5,916 nucleotides of DNA from Bacteroidales bacterium (GTDB lineage Bacteria; Bacteroidota; Bacteroidia; Bacteroidales; UBA1556). A program made the position numbers and the translations under genes. The notes below the pieces were generated by a model. The model had not been told where the DNA came from and did not search any database. It worked only from the letters and a program-made list of their open reading frames with translations. Shown here piece by piece: positions 1 to 5,838 of this stretch (within the stretch, counting starts at the first letter, position 1; each line of letters opens with the position of its first letter). The stretch covers positions 1 to 5,916 of the forward strand of contig JAOZSY010000112.1 in assembly GCA_029939445.1 (NCBI GenBank), read 5' to 3'.

Positions 1-878
1 TCCTCATTACCTAGAGTGCCATAATACTTTGTCCATTTTAGATTAAGATTTGAATCTAATTTATAAAGAACTGCATCAGGTGAATAATAGCCTCCATAAT
101 CATAGGTACTCCACCCCGCTATGGCATAACCATTGTCTGCTGTTTTGCATAATGATTGTCCAAAGTTTTGAAGATGATTTCCATAAAGCCTAAAATCTAA
201 TGTGTCTCCTTGTAAATTTATTTTCATTGCAAAGGCATCCATTGAGTTATTGTTTAAATTACCCCATTTCCCAGCTACCACATAGACAGAATCACTTTCT
301 CTTTCAATTCCATAGGCAGATTGTCCGCTACTATTTCCGTAGAACCTTGTCCATAGGCTATCACCATTTTTATCGGTGCGTATTATATAAACATCTCTAC
401 CACCTGCCCCATAACTTTCCGTAGTACCAACTATTATAACTCCGCTATCTGCTAATAAAATAGCATCTGTAGAAAAATCAGTACTACTTCCTCCAAAATT
501 GTTTATCCATAATTCATTTCCAGAGGTGTCTGTTTTCTGAATTAGAATATCTAAATCAGAATTATTGTGATAAAACCCCGTATTAATAACAGTTGAATTT
601 TTTGAAAGAAATATAGAATTTGTGATTTCATAAACATAATTATTTATGCTGTTTCCTTTTTGGTGATTACCATCTTTATCACAATACATAATATAGGAGC
701 GATATTTATTTGATTGGTACTCCTCTGTTATGCTCATCATAAATTGAGTTGAATTATATGTGTTTATGAAAACGGAAGCTTCAAAATCAGCTCCTCCATA
801 GGTTTGATTAAATGGAGATTGCGCTGATAAAGATGAGATAAATAGAACAACATAAAATATTAAATATACTTGTTTCAT
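1..878 (-). CDS. Secreted repeat protein, beta-propeller-like, probable T9SS substrate (3' end cut by window edge)
   Basis: The frame is open for 292 codons from ATG at 878 to the left edge, so the C-terminus is missing. Residues 1-19 form a signal peptide (Lys3, hydrophobic core, cleavage after SLSA before Gln20). At least four repeats of about 52 residues start at Asp110, Asp162, Asp214 and Asp268. Each follows D-x3-x-K/R-x-D-x2-G-x3-W-x3-Y/F-G, for example DVYIIRTDKNGDSLW and DAVLYKLDSN; the third has Asp in place of Trp, and the fourth has Leu in place of Gly. Between them are strands such as DSGVIIVGT and DNGYAIAGW. A weaker copy may lie near residues 61-78. This layout is common in secreted Bacteroidota proteins with propeller-like folds that end in a T9SS sorting domain; that ending is inferred here, not seen. 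The start lies 2 bp after the stop of an orphan sorting-domain tail. No ribosome binding site is visible. The ligand or function is unknown. Confidence 0.8.
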   Translation of the reverse strand, partial: MKQVYLIFYVVLFISSLSAQSPFNQTYGGADFEASVFINTYNSTQFMMSITEEYQSNKYRSYIMYCDKDGNHQKGNSINNYVYEITNSIFLSKNSTVINTGFYHNNSDLDILIQKTDTSGNELWINNFGGSSTDFSTDAILLADSGVIIVGTTESYGAGGRDVYIIRTDKNGDSLWTRFYGNSSGQSAYGIERESDSVYVVAGKWGNLNNNSMDAFAMKINLQGDTLDFRLYGNHLQNFGQSLCKTADNGYAIAGWSTYDYGGYYSPDAVLYKLDSNLNLKWTKYYGTLGNE

Positions 879-880
879 CA

Positions 881-1042
881 CTATTGTATTATTAGTTTAC
901 CATACATTGTACTACCATCATTTTCATCAATAAACTTAAGAATATAAATACCTTTATTTAGTATGCTTAAATCCATATCAATACTTTGAGTGTAAAGAAT
1001 ATTTATCTTATTTAATACTTTCAATTTATGATAAGAAGAAAG
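881..1042 (-). pseudogene. Orphan T9SS type A sorting-domain tail (53 codons, no gene body)
   Basis: Reading minus from 1042, 53 sense codons end in TAG (883-881). The translation includes IDMDLSILNKGIYILKF and ends DGSTMYGKLIIQ. This is the typical end of a type A sorting domain: a 'DLS-L-x-KGIYI' strand, a turn, then 'K-L-I-I-Q-stop'. In T9SS substrates this domain directs passage across the outer membrane and is cut off or anchored. Here there is no cargo, no signal peptide, and the first part of the domain (the NP-x-N strand) is missing. The segment is in the same frame as the upstream gene but separated from it by two stops (TAATAA, 1048-1043). The only ATG inside it comes too late to give a useful protein. 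I read it as the 3' remnant of a T9SS substrate gene whose front was deleted. The downstream secreted gene starts 2 bp after its stop, as if the two were once neighbours in an operon. Confidence 0.7.
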
Positions 1043-1045
1043 TTA

Positions 1046-1636
1046 TTAATCTAAAACAGAAAATGCCTTAAGTTCTTTCTTATAATTATCGTAAATAGTT
1101 TTTTTGCCTTCTATTTTAATATAATTGTACTTTTTACCAATAAAAACCCCTATTATTGTCCCTGCCATGGTTAATGGTATTGTATAAACAAAAAATTTAA
1201 TCTTAGGACTTATTAAATCGCTATAATCTATTAAATAAAGAGAACTTCCTGCTGCAAAGCCTATTGCAGCGCCTATTCCAGCAGCTTGACCAACGCTATT
1301 ATTACGTCTATATTCTAATGTGTTTATCCTGTTTACATCTACTGACCACGTTCTATATTCAAAATTTTTGTTAATACTGCTAGTTCTATTAATAACACCT
1401 ATTGGATCGTACAAAACTATAGACGAATCTTTTGTTTGGTACAAAAAACCTTTAATAATTCGCTTGTCATTATTAATTAAATCGAGTTTTATTCTATAAA
1501 CCATTTTTCCTAATGAAGGGTTATATCGTCTATGTACCGAATCTACCAATACCTGATTCATCAATACTCCATTATCTGTTTGCGACATTACTGGTGCAAA
1601 ACTGAAAATAAGAAGAAAAGACAATAGGTATTTCAT
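1046..1636 (-). CDS. Small envelope protein with signal peptide and two glycine-zipper membrane segments
   Basis: This 196-residue protein has no family name I can give with confidence. Residues 1-18 are a signal peptide (cleavage VMS before Gln19). Residues about 46-110 look like a small beta-rich domain: IKGFLYQTKDSSIVLYD, then VNRINTLEYRR. The pattern 'K-G-x-L...DSSI...I-x-x-I-x-x-R-R' followed by a Gly-rich membrane segment is, from memory, a recurring layout in Bacteroidota hypothetical proteins. Hydrophobic segment one (about 116-136) has glycines 116, 120, 122, 126 and 130. Segment two (about 148-167) has G159, G163 and G167, a GxxxGxxxG zipper. A polar C-terminal tail follows. The gene starts 10 bp after the stop of the mechanosensitive channel gene, so the two are likely cotranscribed, and a membrane or cell-envelope role is plausible. 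It ends in tandem TAA stops. A link to the channel's function is only inferred. Confidence 0.75.
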   Translation of the reverse strand: MKYLLSFLLIFSFAPVMSQTDNGVLMNQVLVDSVHRRYNPSLGKMVYRIKLDLINNDKRIIKGFLYQTKDSSIVLYDPIGVINRTSSINKNFEYRTWSVDVNRINTLEYRRNNSVGQAAGIGAAIGFAAGSSLYLIDYSDLISPKIKFFVYTIPLTMAGTIIGVFIGKKYNYIKIEGKKTIYDNYKKELKAFSVLD

Positions 1637-1646
1637 TATAGACTTA

Positions 1647-2906
1647 TTATATATTTAAATTTCTAAAGTCATTTCCTGTAGGGTTCTGAAATATTCTTAG
1701 TTCAAACTCAGGTATAATAGAGAATAAATGATCAAAAATATCAGATTGAATATCTTCATAAACTGCCCACTCTTGTCGTTTGCTAAATATATAAACCTCT
1801 AGCGGTAGTCCTTTCTCTGTTGAAGGCAATTGTCGCACAAGGAAAGTCATGTCTTGATTTACTTCCTTATGAGCCCTAAGATATGCAACTACATAGGCTC
1901 TAAATAGGCCAATATTAGTTTGATGACGCCCATTATATGTAGTAGTTTCGTCGCCATTTTTTGCATTATAATCTATTAATTCCTTGTCCTTTTTATCAAT
2001 ATAAGATTTTAGAAGTTTAATTTTTTTAAGCTCATCAAGCTTTTCTTTATCTACAAATTTTATCGACTGCATATCAATATTTACTGCTCTTTTAATTCTT
2101 CTACCACCACTTTCTTCCATTCCTCGCCAATTATGAAAAGAACCCATTACCAGCGAATAAGTAGGAATTGTGCTAATGGTTTTATCCCAATTTTGGATTT
2201 TAACAGTGGTAAGCGAAATGTCTATAACGGTGCCATCAGCTCCTGCACTTGGCACAGAAAGCCAATCGCCAGGGCGAAGCATATCGTTAGCATTTATTTG
2301 TATTCCGCCAACAAAACCAAGAATACTATCCTTAAAGACCAACATAAGAACTGCCGCAAAGGCACCAATACCAGTAATTAAATAGCTAATGTCTTTCTGA
2401 ATAATAATTGATATAACCACTAATACACCAACTGTCATTACTATAATTTGTAGAACTTGTATATATGATTTTATGGATCTTTTCACACTCTTCTCTCTTC
2501 TTTCATAAATGCTATTTACAGAAACAAGAGCTGCATTAATTCCTCTTATAACTAAATAAACCATATATAGTTTTAGAAAGAGTACTGTAAAGAATTCTAA
2601 TATCACTGCCTCTACAAAGATGTCGTCAAGAAAAATTAGCCAGATAAAAACAGGAATTATGTGGATAAAATAATTTGGCACTTTATTGTCAAAGAGTAAA
2701 TTATCGATATTGGTTTTGGACTTATCTGACAATACCTTTAGATATTGTAGAACTATACTTGTTATTATTCTATTTACTATAATAAAAAGGAGAAATGATA
2801 TTGCAAATACAGTAACTTCTCCAATTAGTATTGATGTAGACTCGATTATACCTTGGCCAGCAATCCAATTTGTATATTGTGTAAATAAGTTATTATACCA
2901 TCCCAT
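1647..2906 (-). CDS. ybdG: Mechanosensitive ion channel, MscS superfamily, YbdG (MscM) type
   Basis: This 419-residue inner-membrane channel is nearly the length of E. coli YbdG (about 415). Channels of this type open under membrane tension and release solutes during hypo-osmotic shock; YbdG has a small, miniconductance-type activity. Hydrophobic segments lie at about 23-45, 78-93, 98-120 and 148-169. They are followed by the pore-lining helix, about 172-202, with ITGIGAFAAVLMLVFKDSIL. The MscS beta domain follows: GGIQINANDMLRPGDWL (200-216), then GADGTVIDISLTTVKIQNWD (222-241) and TISTIPTYSLV. GGRRIKRAVNID (267-278) and the YbdG-type C-terminus, with TNIGLFRAY (330-338), FLVRQLPSTEKGLPLEVY, DIQSDIFDH and QNPTGND, match the E. 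coli protein as I remember it almost block for block. This supports YbdG rather than MscS or MscK. The Met start gives a sensible N-terminus with no ribosome binding site. The gene probably heads its own transcript, with the glycine-zipper gene 10 bp downstream. Confidence 0.95.
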   Translation of the reverse strand: MGWYNNLFTQYTNWIAGQGIIESTSILIGEVTVFAISFLLFIIVNRIITSIVLQYLKVLSDKSKTNIDNLLFDNKVPNYFIHIIPVFIWLIFLDDIFVEAVILEFFTVLFLKLYMVYLVIRGINAALVSVNSIYERREKSVKRSIKSYIQVLQIIVMTVGVLVVISIIIQKDISYLITGIGAFAAVLMLVFKDSILGFVGGIQINANDMLRPGDWLSVPSAGADGTVIDISLTTVKIQNWDKTISTIPTYSLVMGSFHNWRGMEESGGRRIKRAVNIDMQSIKFVDKEKLDELKKIKLLKSYIDKKDKELIDYNAKNGDETTTYNGRHQTNIGLFRAYVVAYLRAHKEVNQDMTFLVRQLPSTEKGLPLEVYIFSKRQEWAVYEDIQSDIFDHLFSIIPEFELRIFQNPTGNDFRNLNI

Positions 2907-2932
2907 TGCGTATGTTTTTGATTAAAAAATAT

Positions 2933-2946
2933 ATTACAAATGTAAT
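2933..2946 (-). promoter_or_regulatory. Possible promoter element and dyad upstream of the channel gene
   Basis: On the minus strand, TACATTTG (2944-2937) fits the Bacteroidota -7 consensus TAnnTTTG and lies about 30 bp before the ATG at 2906. It sits inside a perfect 14-bp dyad, ATTACA-AA-TGTAAT, that could be an operator. No TTTG lies at the expected 19-21 bp upstream; the nearest is 26 bp away, at 2971-2974. A second match, TATTTTTG (2998-2991), also lacks a good partner. The position before a probable first gene supports a promoter. The sequence match alone is weak in such AT-rich DNA. Confidence 0.35.
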
Positions 2947-3006
2947 CAAAATGATAATGCTCTTTTTTGTCAAAATTTTTGTAGTAAAAACAAAAATATC
3001 GCCAAA

Positions 3007-3020
3007 AAACTATTTAGTTT
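3007..3020 (-). terminator. Weak candidate terminator after the DUF2147 gene
   Basis: AAACTA-TT-TAGTTT is a perfect dyad of 6-bp arms. On the minus strand it reads into a run of six T (the last three bases of the arm plus three more). It lies about 100 bp past the DUF2147 stop and before the channel gene's putative promoter, which is a sensible place for transcript ends. The stem is almost all A-T with a very short loop, so it would be unstable. The rest of the 210-bp gap (2907-3116) shows no gene. Confidence 0.2.
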
Positions 3021-3116
3021 GATCTCTTATTGAAGGGAGATTATTTATACAATGTGCTGTTCTGCTTCACAAATGAAATAAAACAATAGTATAATTGGCT
3101 TTTGCTATATGGTAGT

Positions 3117-3536
3117 TTAAATAGCTTTCCAGATTAGGGTTTTCCAAAATAAATATTTTGAGCCCACTACTTCTATTTCATTTTTGCGATATTCTGTTAT
3201 TTTCAAGTCAAATGTGATACCTTTCTCCGCTCCGTACATTGAGCCATTAATCCATTGCTTATTTTGTGAATCAAACTCAAGGTTTTTAATGATTTCCATG
3301 CCCAATATTGGGGTATTCTGTTTTGCTTCATCAGAGTTATTAATATCTAATGTTTGGCCGTCCTCAAAATCATTAAGTCTAATTATTTTCCCAAAATATT
3401 TATCATCAATTTTATAAATCTCTACATCAATTTTATTTGGTAAGTGATACTTGCCAATTATGTCATCTGCTTTTTGAGAAAATGCAGCTACTGACAACAA
3501 AATAAATGATAAACTAATTACTAGAACTTTAACCAT
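3117..3536 (-). CDS. DUF2147 family secreted protein
   Basis: This 139-residue protein has a signal peptide at 1-20 (hydrophobic core VLVISLSFILLSVAAF, cleavage before Gln21). The mature part matches DUF2147 along its length: IIGKYHLPNKIDVEIYKIDD (26-45) for 'ilGtW...v.Iyk..', then FGKIIRLND (48-56). Next come TPILGMEIIKNLEF (75-88), corresponding to 'plvGl.il..l', and KQWINGSMYGAEKGITFDLK (93-112), corresponding to 'W.gG.iydpe.Gk.y...l'. The last part, IEVVGSKYLFWKTLIWKAI (121-139), corresponds to 'levrGy...fgrt..W.r'. Members are small exported beta-rich proteins with no firmly established role. The ATG overlaps the stop of the barrel gene by one base (TAATG), which suggests translational coupling and a shared transcript. 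The protein may act in the same envelope process, but that is inference. Upstream in-frame starts would lie inside the barrel gene and lengthen the signal peptide, so this ATG is preferred. Confidence 0.85.
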   Translation of the reverse strand: MVKVLVISLSFILLSVAAFSQKADDIIGKYHLPNKIDVEIYKIDDKYFGKIIRLNDFEDGQTLDINNSDEAKQNTPILGMEIIKNLEFDSQNKQWINGSMYGAEKGITFDLKITEYRKNEIEVVGSKYLFWKTLIWKAI

Positions 3537-4789
3537 TAGAAATTATATTTAAGCTTAGTGTAAATCATAGAGTTGTCTTTGTTTTGTCCAAATTGTCCAT
3601 CTTCATCTCCAACAAAAATGTTTCCACCAAGAAGGATAGAAAAACTATCATCAAAGTCGTAAGTTATTTTAGGGCGAATTAATGCATCATTATTTGTTAT
3701 TCCCACATAGGAGAATAGGTCAAGATGAAGAGTTTCTCGCAACATATCGTAATGAATTAGGAATGTTGCCATATTATTTATTTCATCATCAATCATTTTA
3801 TTATCAAAATCAAGAATATATTTTTGAATAAATTGTGTACTCATTTTAACTGAGCCAATATTAAAATCGAGTCCAATAACATAATTTAAATAATCTTTCT
3901 GAACTATTGCATCTACAGCATTCTGATCTTCAGTCTGAAAATATTTGCCATTATAATATGCAGCCTCTCCACGCAAAATAATTCCTTTAATTTCGGAGCT
4001 AAAAGAACCTCCGCCAACAGTAAGCCTGTGATGCTCTGGCATAATATTTAATCCTTTGAGATATGGTTTTGGTGGCATAGTGGAGGTGTCCATGCCAAAT
4101 TCTTTCTGCACATGCATTGTAGGGTTATCATCCCAAGTATATCCTCCCATTATTTCAAAATCTACAAATGAGGTCATCTGCGAGTATTTCAGAAAGAATT
4201 CGCTATTTGCAAGTGAAGGAGCTATTTCACTATTGCTCCAATCGAAGGTTGGTGTTGCTGGAAAACTTGGCTCATTATACCATATAGAGTTTGTTGCTGG
4301 ACGTATGGTTGGCGAGAATTGTGGAATAAGAATAGCCTCAATAGTTCCACTTCCAATATAGTAGTCTAGCTTTGCAGCAATAACTCCAATTCTAATTTCG
4401 TCAAAATCAGGAAGTAAGAATTCTGATAGATTCAATGGCGATACAATATCAGTAATAAATACACCATCAGCTTTTCCCCAAACGATTTGTTGCTTACCTA
4501 ATCTCAGGTCAAAATTATCGAAATACAGATCCATATAAATCTCACGCATAGTAAAATATACGCTATCAGCATTATACGTATAAATCATAGGATTTGCCTT
4601 AAAAGCTACCTTTTCGCCACGTTTTTCAAAGTTTAGATTTAATGTTTGCTGTATAATAGCAAAATCACCATCCTTAAAAGTAACGCCTTCGTAGGTTCTT
4701 GCAAAGCCTGATATATCTACATTCTGAGCTTTCAAACTCACAACGAATAGTATTGCGATTGCTGCTATTATAATGCGCCTTATATTCAT
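3536..4789 (-). CDS. Outer-membrane beta-barrel, DUF1302-like, probable partner of LolA-like protein
   Basis: This 417-residue protein has a signal peptide at 1-21 (cleavage KA before Gln22). Alternating hydrophobic and polar strands follow over its whole length. It ends in the aromatic-rich LKYNF, with the C-terminal Phe usual for outer-membrane barrels. The most telling segment is DLRLGKQQIVWGKADGVFIT (94-113), then DIVSPLNLSEFLLPDFDEIRIGV (114-136). This matches the 'lrlGrQ...WG..d....D..nP.dl.......de.R' signature of DUF1302-type barrels found next to DUF1329/LolA-like proteins and RND exporters. The probable role is an outer-membrane channel or receptor; the substrate is unknown. The gene follows the LolA-like gene after 78 bp (4790-4867), in which I see no clear signal, and overlaps the DUF2147 start by one base. 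A generic porin is the main alternative. The barrel assignment is firm; the DUF1302 link is likely. Confidence 0.82.
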   Translation of the reverse strand: MNIRRIIIAAIAILFVVSLKAQNVDISGFARTYEGVTFKDGDFAIIQQTLNLNFEKRGEKVAFKANPMIYTYNADSVYFTMREIYMDLYFDNFDLRLGKQQIVWGKADGVFITDIVSPLNLSEFLLPDFDEIRIGVIAAKLDYYIGSGTIEAILIPQFSPTIRPATNSIWYNEPSFPATPTFDWSNSEIAPSLANSEFFLKYSQMTSFVDFEIMGGYTWDDNPTMHVQKEFGMDTSTMPPKPYLKGLNIMPEHHRLTVGGGSFSSEIKGIILRGEAAYYNGKYFQTEDQNAVDAIVQKDYLNYVIGLDFNIGSVKMSTQFIQKYILDFDNKMIDDEINNMATFLIHYDMLRETLHLDLFSYVGITNNDALIRPKITYDFDDSFSILLGGNIFVGDEDGQFGQNKDNSMIYTKLKYNF

Positions 4790-4867
4790 AATTAGTTATT
4801 TTTTATCCCTTAATTAGTGAAATAGTTTATGTAAAATAGTCTCTACCAAGCCTTTTTCTTAAAAGTG

Positions 4868-5638
4868 TTATATTCCACGAGTCATCATTCTCTCAGAAAA
4901 TTTAGAAGTAGAAACTCCTGTGTTTACTTTAATATCAGTAAGTTTTATTACTGTTTTATGATTTTTTTGTACACTTTTCATTTCAGAATGTGTAACTATC
5001 CACAATCCTGATATCTGTTTTATACCTTTGATAGACAGGATTTTTATAAGGTCATCATCTTCATCATAAAACTCTTTCTTTACACCTACATAATTGTCTT
5101 TCCTAATCCAAGTTATAGTTTTAGAATACATATAATCCTCATCCTTAGAAACACTTTCTACAACATAACATTCTTGATTATCAACAGTTTCCTCTTTGAG
5201 AAGTTTGTGTGCATCTGCATCAAGTTTGCGATCTCCTAAATCGTCATAGGTAAAATCAGAACCCATAAAATAGTCACTCTTACTATCACTAGATATCCTC
5301 TTAACTCTTTTTAATGCTGGCAGATATATCCATTGGTCATCAGACTTATCATTATCATAAGACCAATTCATAAATGACGTGTTTTTTACATCTGCTGGCG
5401 ACATGAAAAACATAATACTCTTTTCTATATCTCCCAAATCTTTACTGTATTGTTTAATCTTTCGAACACGAGTTTGATCACTTTTATTAGTAAGTGTCAT
5501 TGTCATAATTGATGTTTGATCATCGCCAGTAGGTCTAGTATATACATTCTCTACTATTTCTCTTCCAGTCATTTGTGCATTTGCACTTAAGCTTGCCGCA
5601 ACAATCACTGCCACTATTATTATTTTTATTGTTTTCAT
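4868..5638 (-). CDS. Outer membrane lipoprotein-sorting protein, LolA-like (periplasmic)
   Basis: This 256-residue protein has a signal peptide at 1-21 (SANA before Gln22) and no lipobox cysteine, so the mature protein should be soluble in the periplasm. It carries the family's conserved blocks: MTGREIVENVYTRPTGDDQT (23-42) and SIMTMTLTNK, then SIMFFMSPADVKNTSFMNW (74-92). These are followed by DDQWIYLPALKRVKRISSD (100-118), YFMGSDFTYDDLGDR (123-137), ECYVVES and ITWIRKDNY. The order and length fit the LolA-like family (COG2834 type) as I know it. The fold is a hydrophobic half-barrel able to carry a lipid-like ligand. Such genes often neighbour RND/MMPL exporters and DUF1302-type barrels, suggesting transfer of a lipid or hydrophobic molecule between membranes. 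This is not canonical LolA. It is the first gene of the group here; the barrel gene follows after 78 bp. Its promoter must lie in or beyond the tandem array that begins 22 bp upstream of the ATG. The specific cargo is unknown. Confidence 0.92.
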   Translation of the reverse strand: MKTIKIIIVAVIVAASLSANAQMTGREIVENVYTRPTGDDQTSIMTMTLTNKSDQTRVRKIKQYSKDLGDIEKSIMFFMSPADVKNTSFMNWSYDNDKSDDQWIYLPALKRVKRISSDSKSDYFMGSDFTYDDLGDRKLDADAHKLLKEETVDNQECYVVESVSKDEDYMYSKTITWIRKDNYVGVKKEFYDEDDDLIKILSIKGIKQISGLWIVTHSEMKSVQKNHKTVIKLTDIKVNTGVSTSKFSERMMTRGI

Positions 5639-5660
5639 CTTGTTTATTTTTTAATTATTT

Positions 5661-5820
5661 AATGGTTCAATGGTTCAATGGTTCAATGGTTCAATGGTAT
5701 AATGGTTCAATGGTTTAATGGTATAATGGTTCAATGGTATAATGGTTCAATGGTTCAATGGTATAATGAATGGTATAATGGTTCAATGGTATAATGGTTC
5801 AATGGTTCAATGGTATAATG
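5661..5820. repeat. 8-bp tandem array, AATGGTTC/AATGGTAT units
   Basis: There are nineteen complete 8-bp units, all beginning AATGGT. Eleven are AATGGTTC, seven are AATGGTAT and one is AATGGTTT. A 4-bp partial unit (AATG) lies at 5765-5768, and a terminal AATG at 5817-5820. The order from the left is C C C C A C T A C A C C A, partial, A C A C C A, where C, A and T stand for the TTC, TAT and TTT variants. The array begins 22 bp upstream of the LolA-like gene's ATG and has no open frame of note. Each TAT unit followed by AATG gives TATAAT on the plus strand. Confidence 0.97.
5717..5820. repeat. Perfect 52-bp tandem duplication within the 8-bp array
   Basis: Bases 5717-5768 and 5769-5820 are identical. 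Each is six 8-bp units in the order TAT, TTC, TAT, TTC, TTC, TAT followed by AATG. This explains the out-of-phase 4-bp partial unit in the middle of the array. Full identity of two 52-bp blocks inside a mixed array points to a recent block duplication by slippage or unequal exchange, on top of the older 8-bp expansion. Confidence 0.95.
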
Positions 5821-5838
5821 ATGAACTTCAGTATTACT

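Noticed and set aside
200..424. Plus-strand open frame of 74 codons
   Set aside because: It lies wholly within the minus-strand repeat-protein gene, whose repeat pattern is clear; the plus-strand product has no recognisable features.
881..1636. Frameshift or read-through joining the zipper protein to the T9SS tail
   Set aside because: The two are already in the same frame and are separated by two consecutive TAA stops, so no frameshift explains the break. A protein with two membrane segments is also an unlikely T9SS cargo.
2133..2385. Overlapping plus-strand open frames of 71-82 codons
   Set aside because: They are antisense to the most conserved part of the channel gene, where the minus-strand protein matches YbdG closely.
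3022..3041. Hairpin ATCTC...GAGAT as a terminator
   Set aside because: The stem is only 5 bp with a 10-nt loop, and no T-run follows directly on either strand.
4056..4361. Plus-strand open frame of 101 codons
   Set aside because: It is antisense to the barrel gene and shows no domain, signal peptide or start context; it looks like a by-product of barrel codon composition.
4790..4867. Promoter or terminator between the LolA-like and barrel genes
   Set aside because: I found no TAnnTTTG element with a spaced TTTG and no convincing hairpin; the 78-bp gap is compatible with one transcript.
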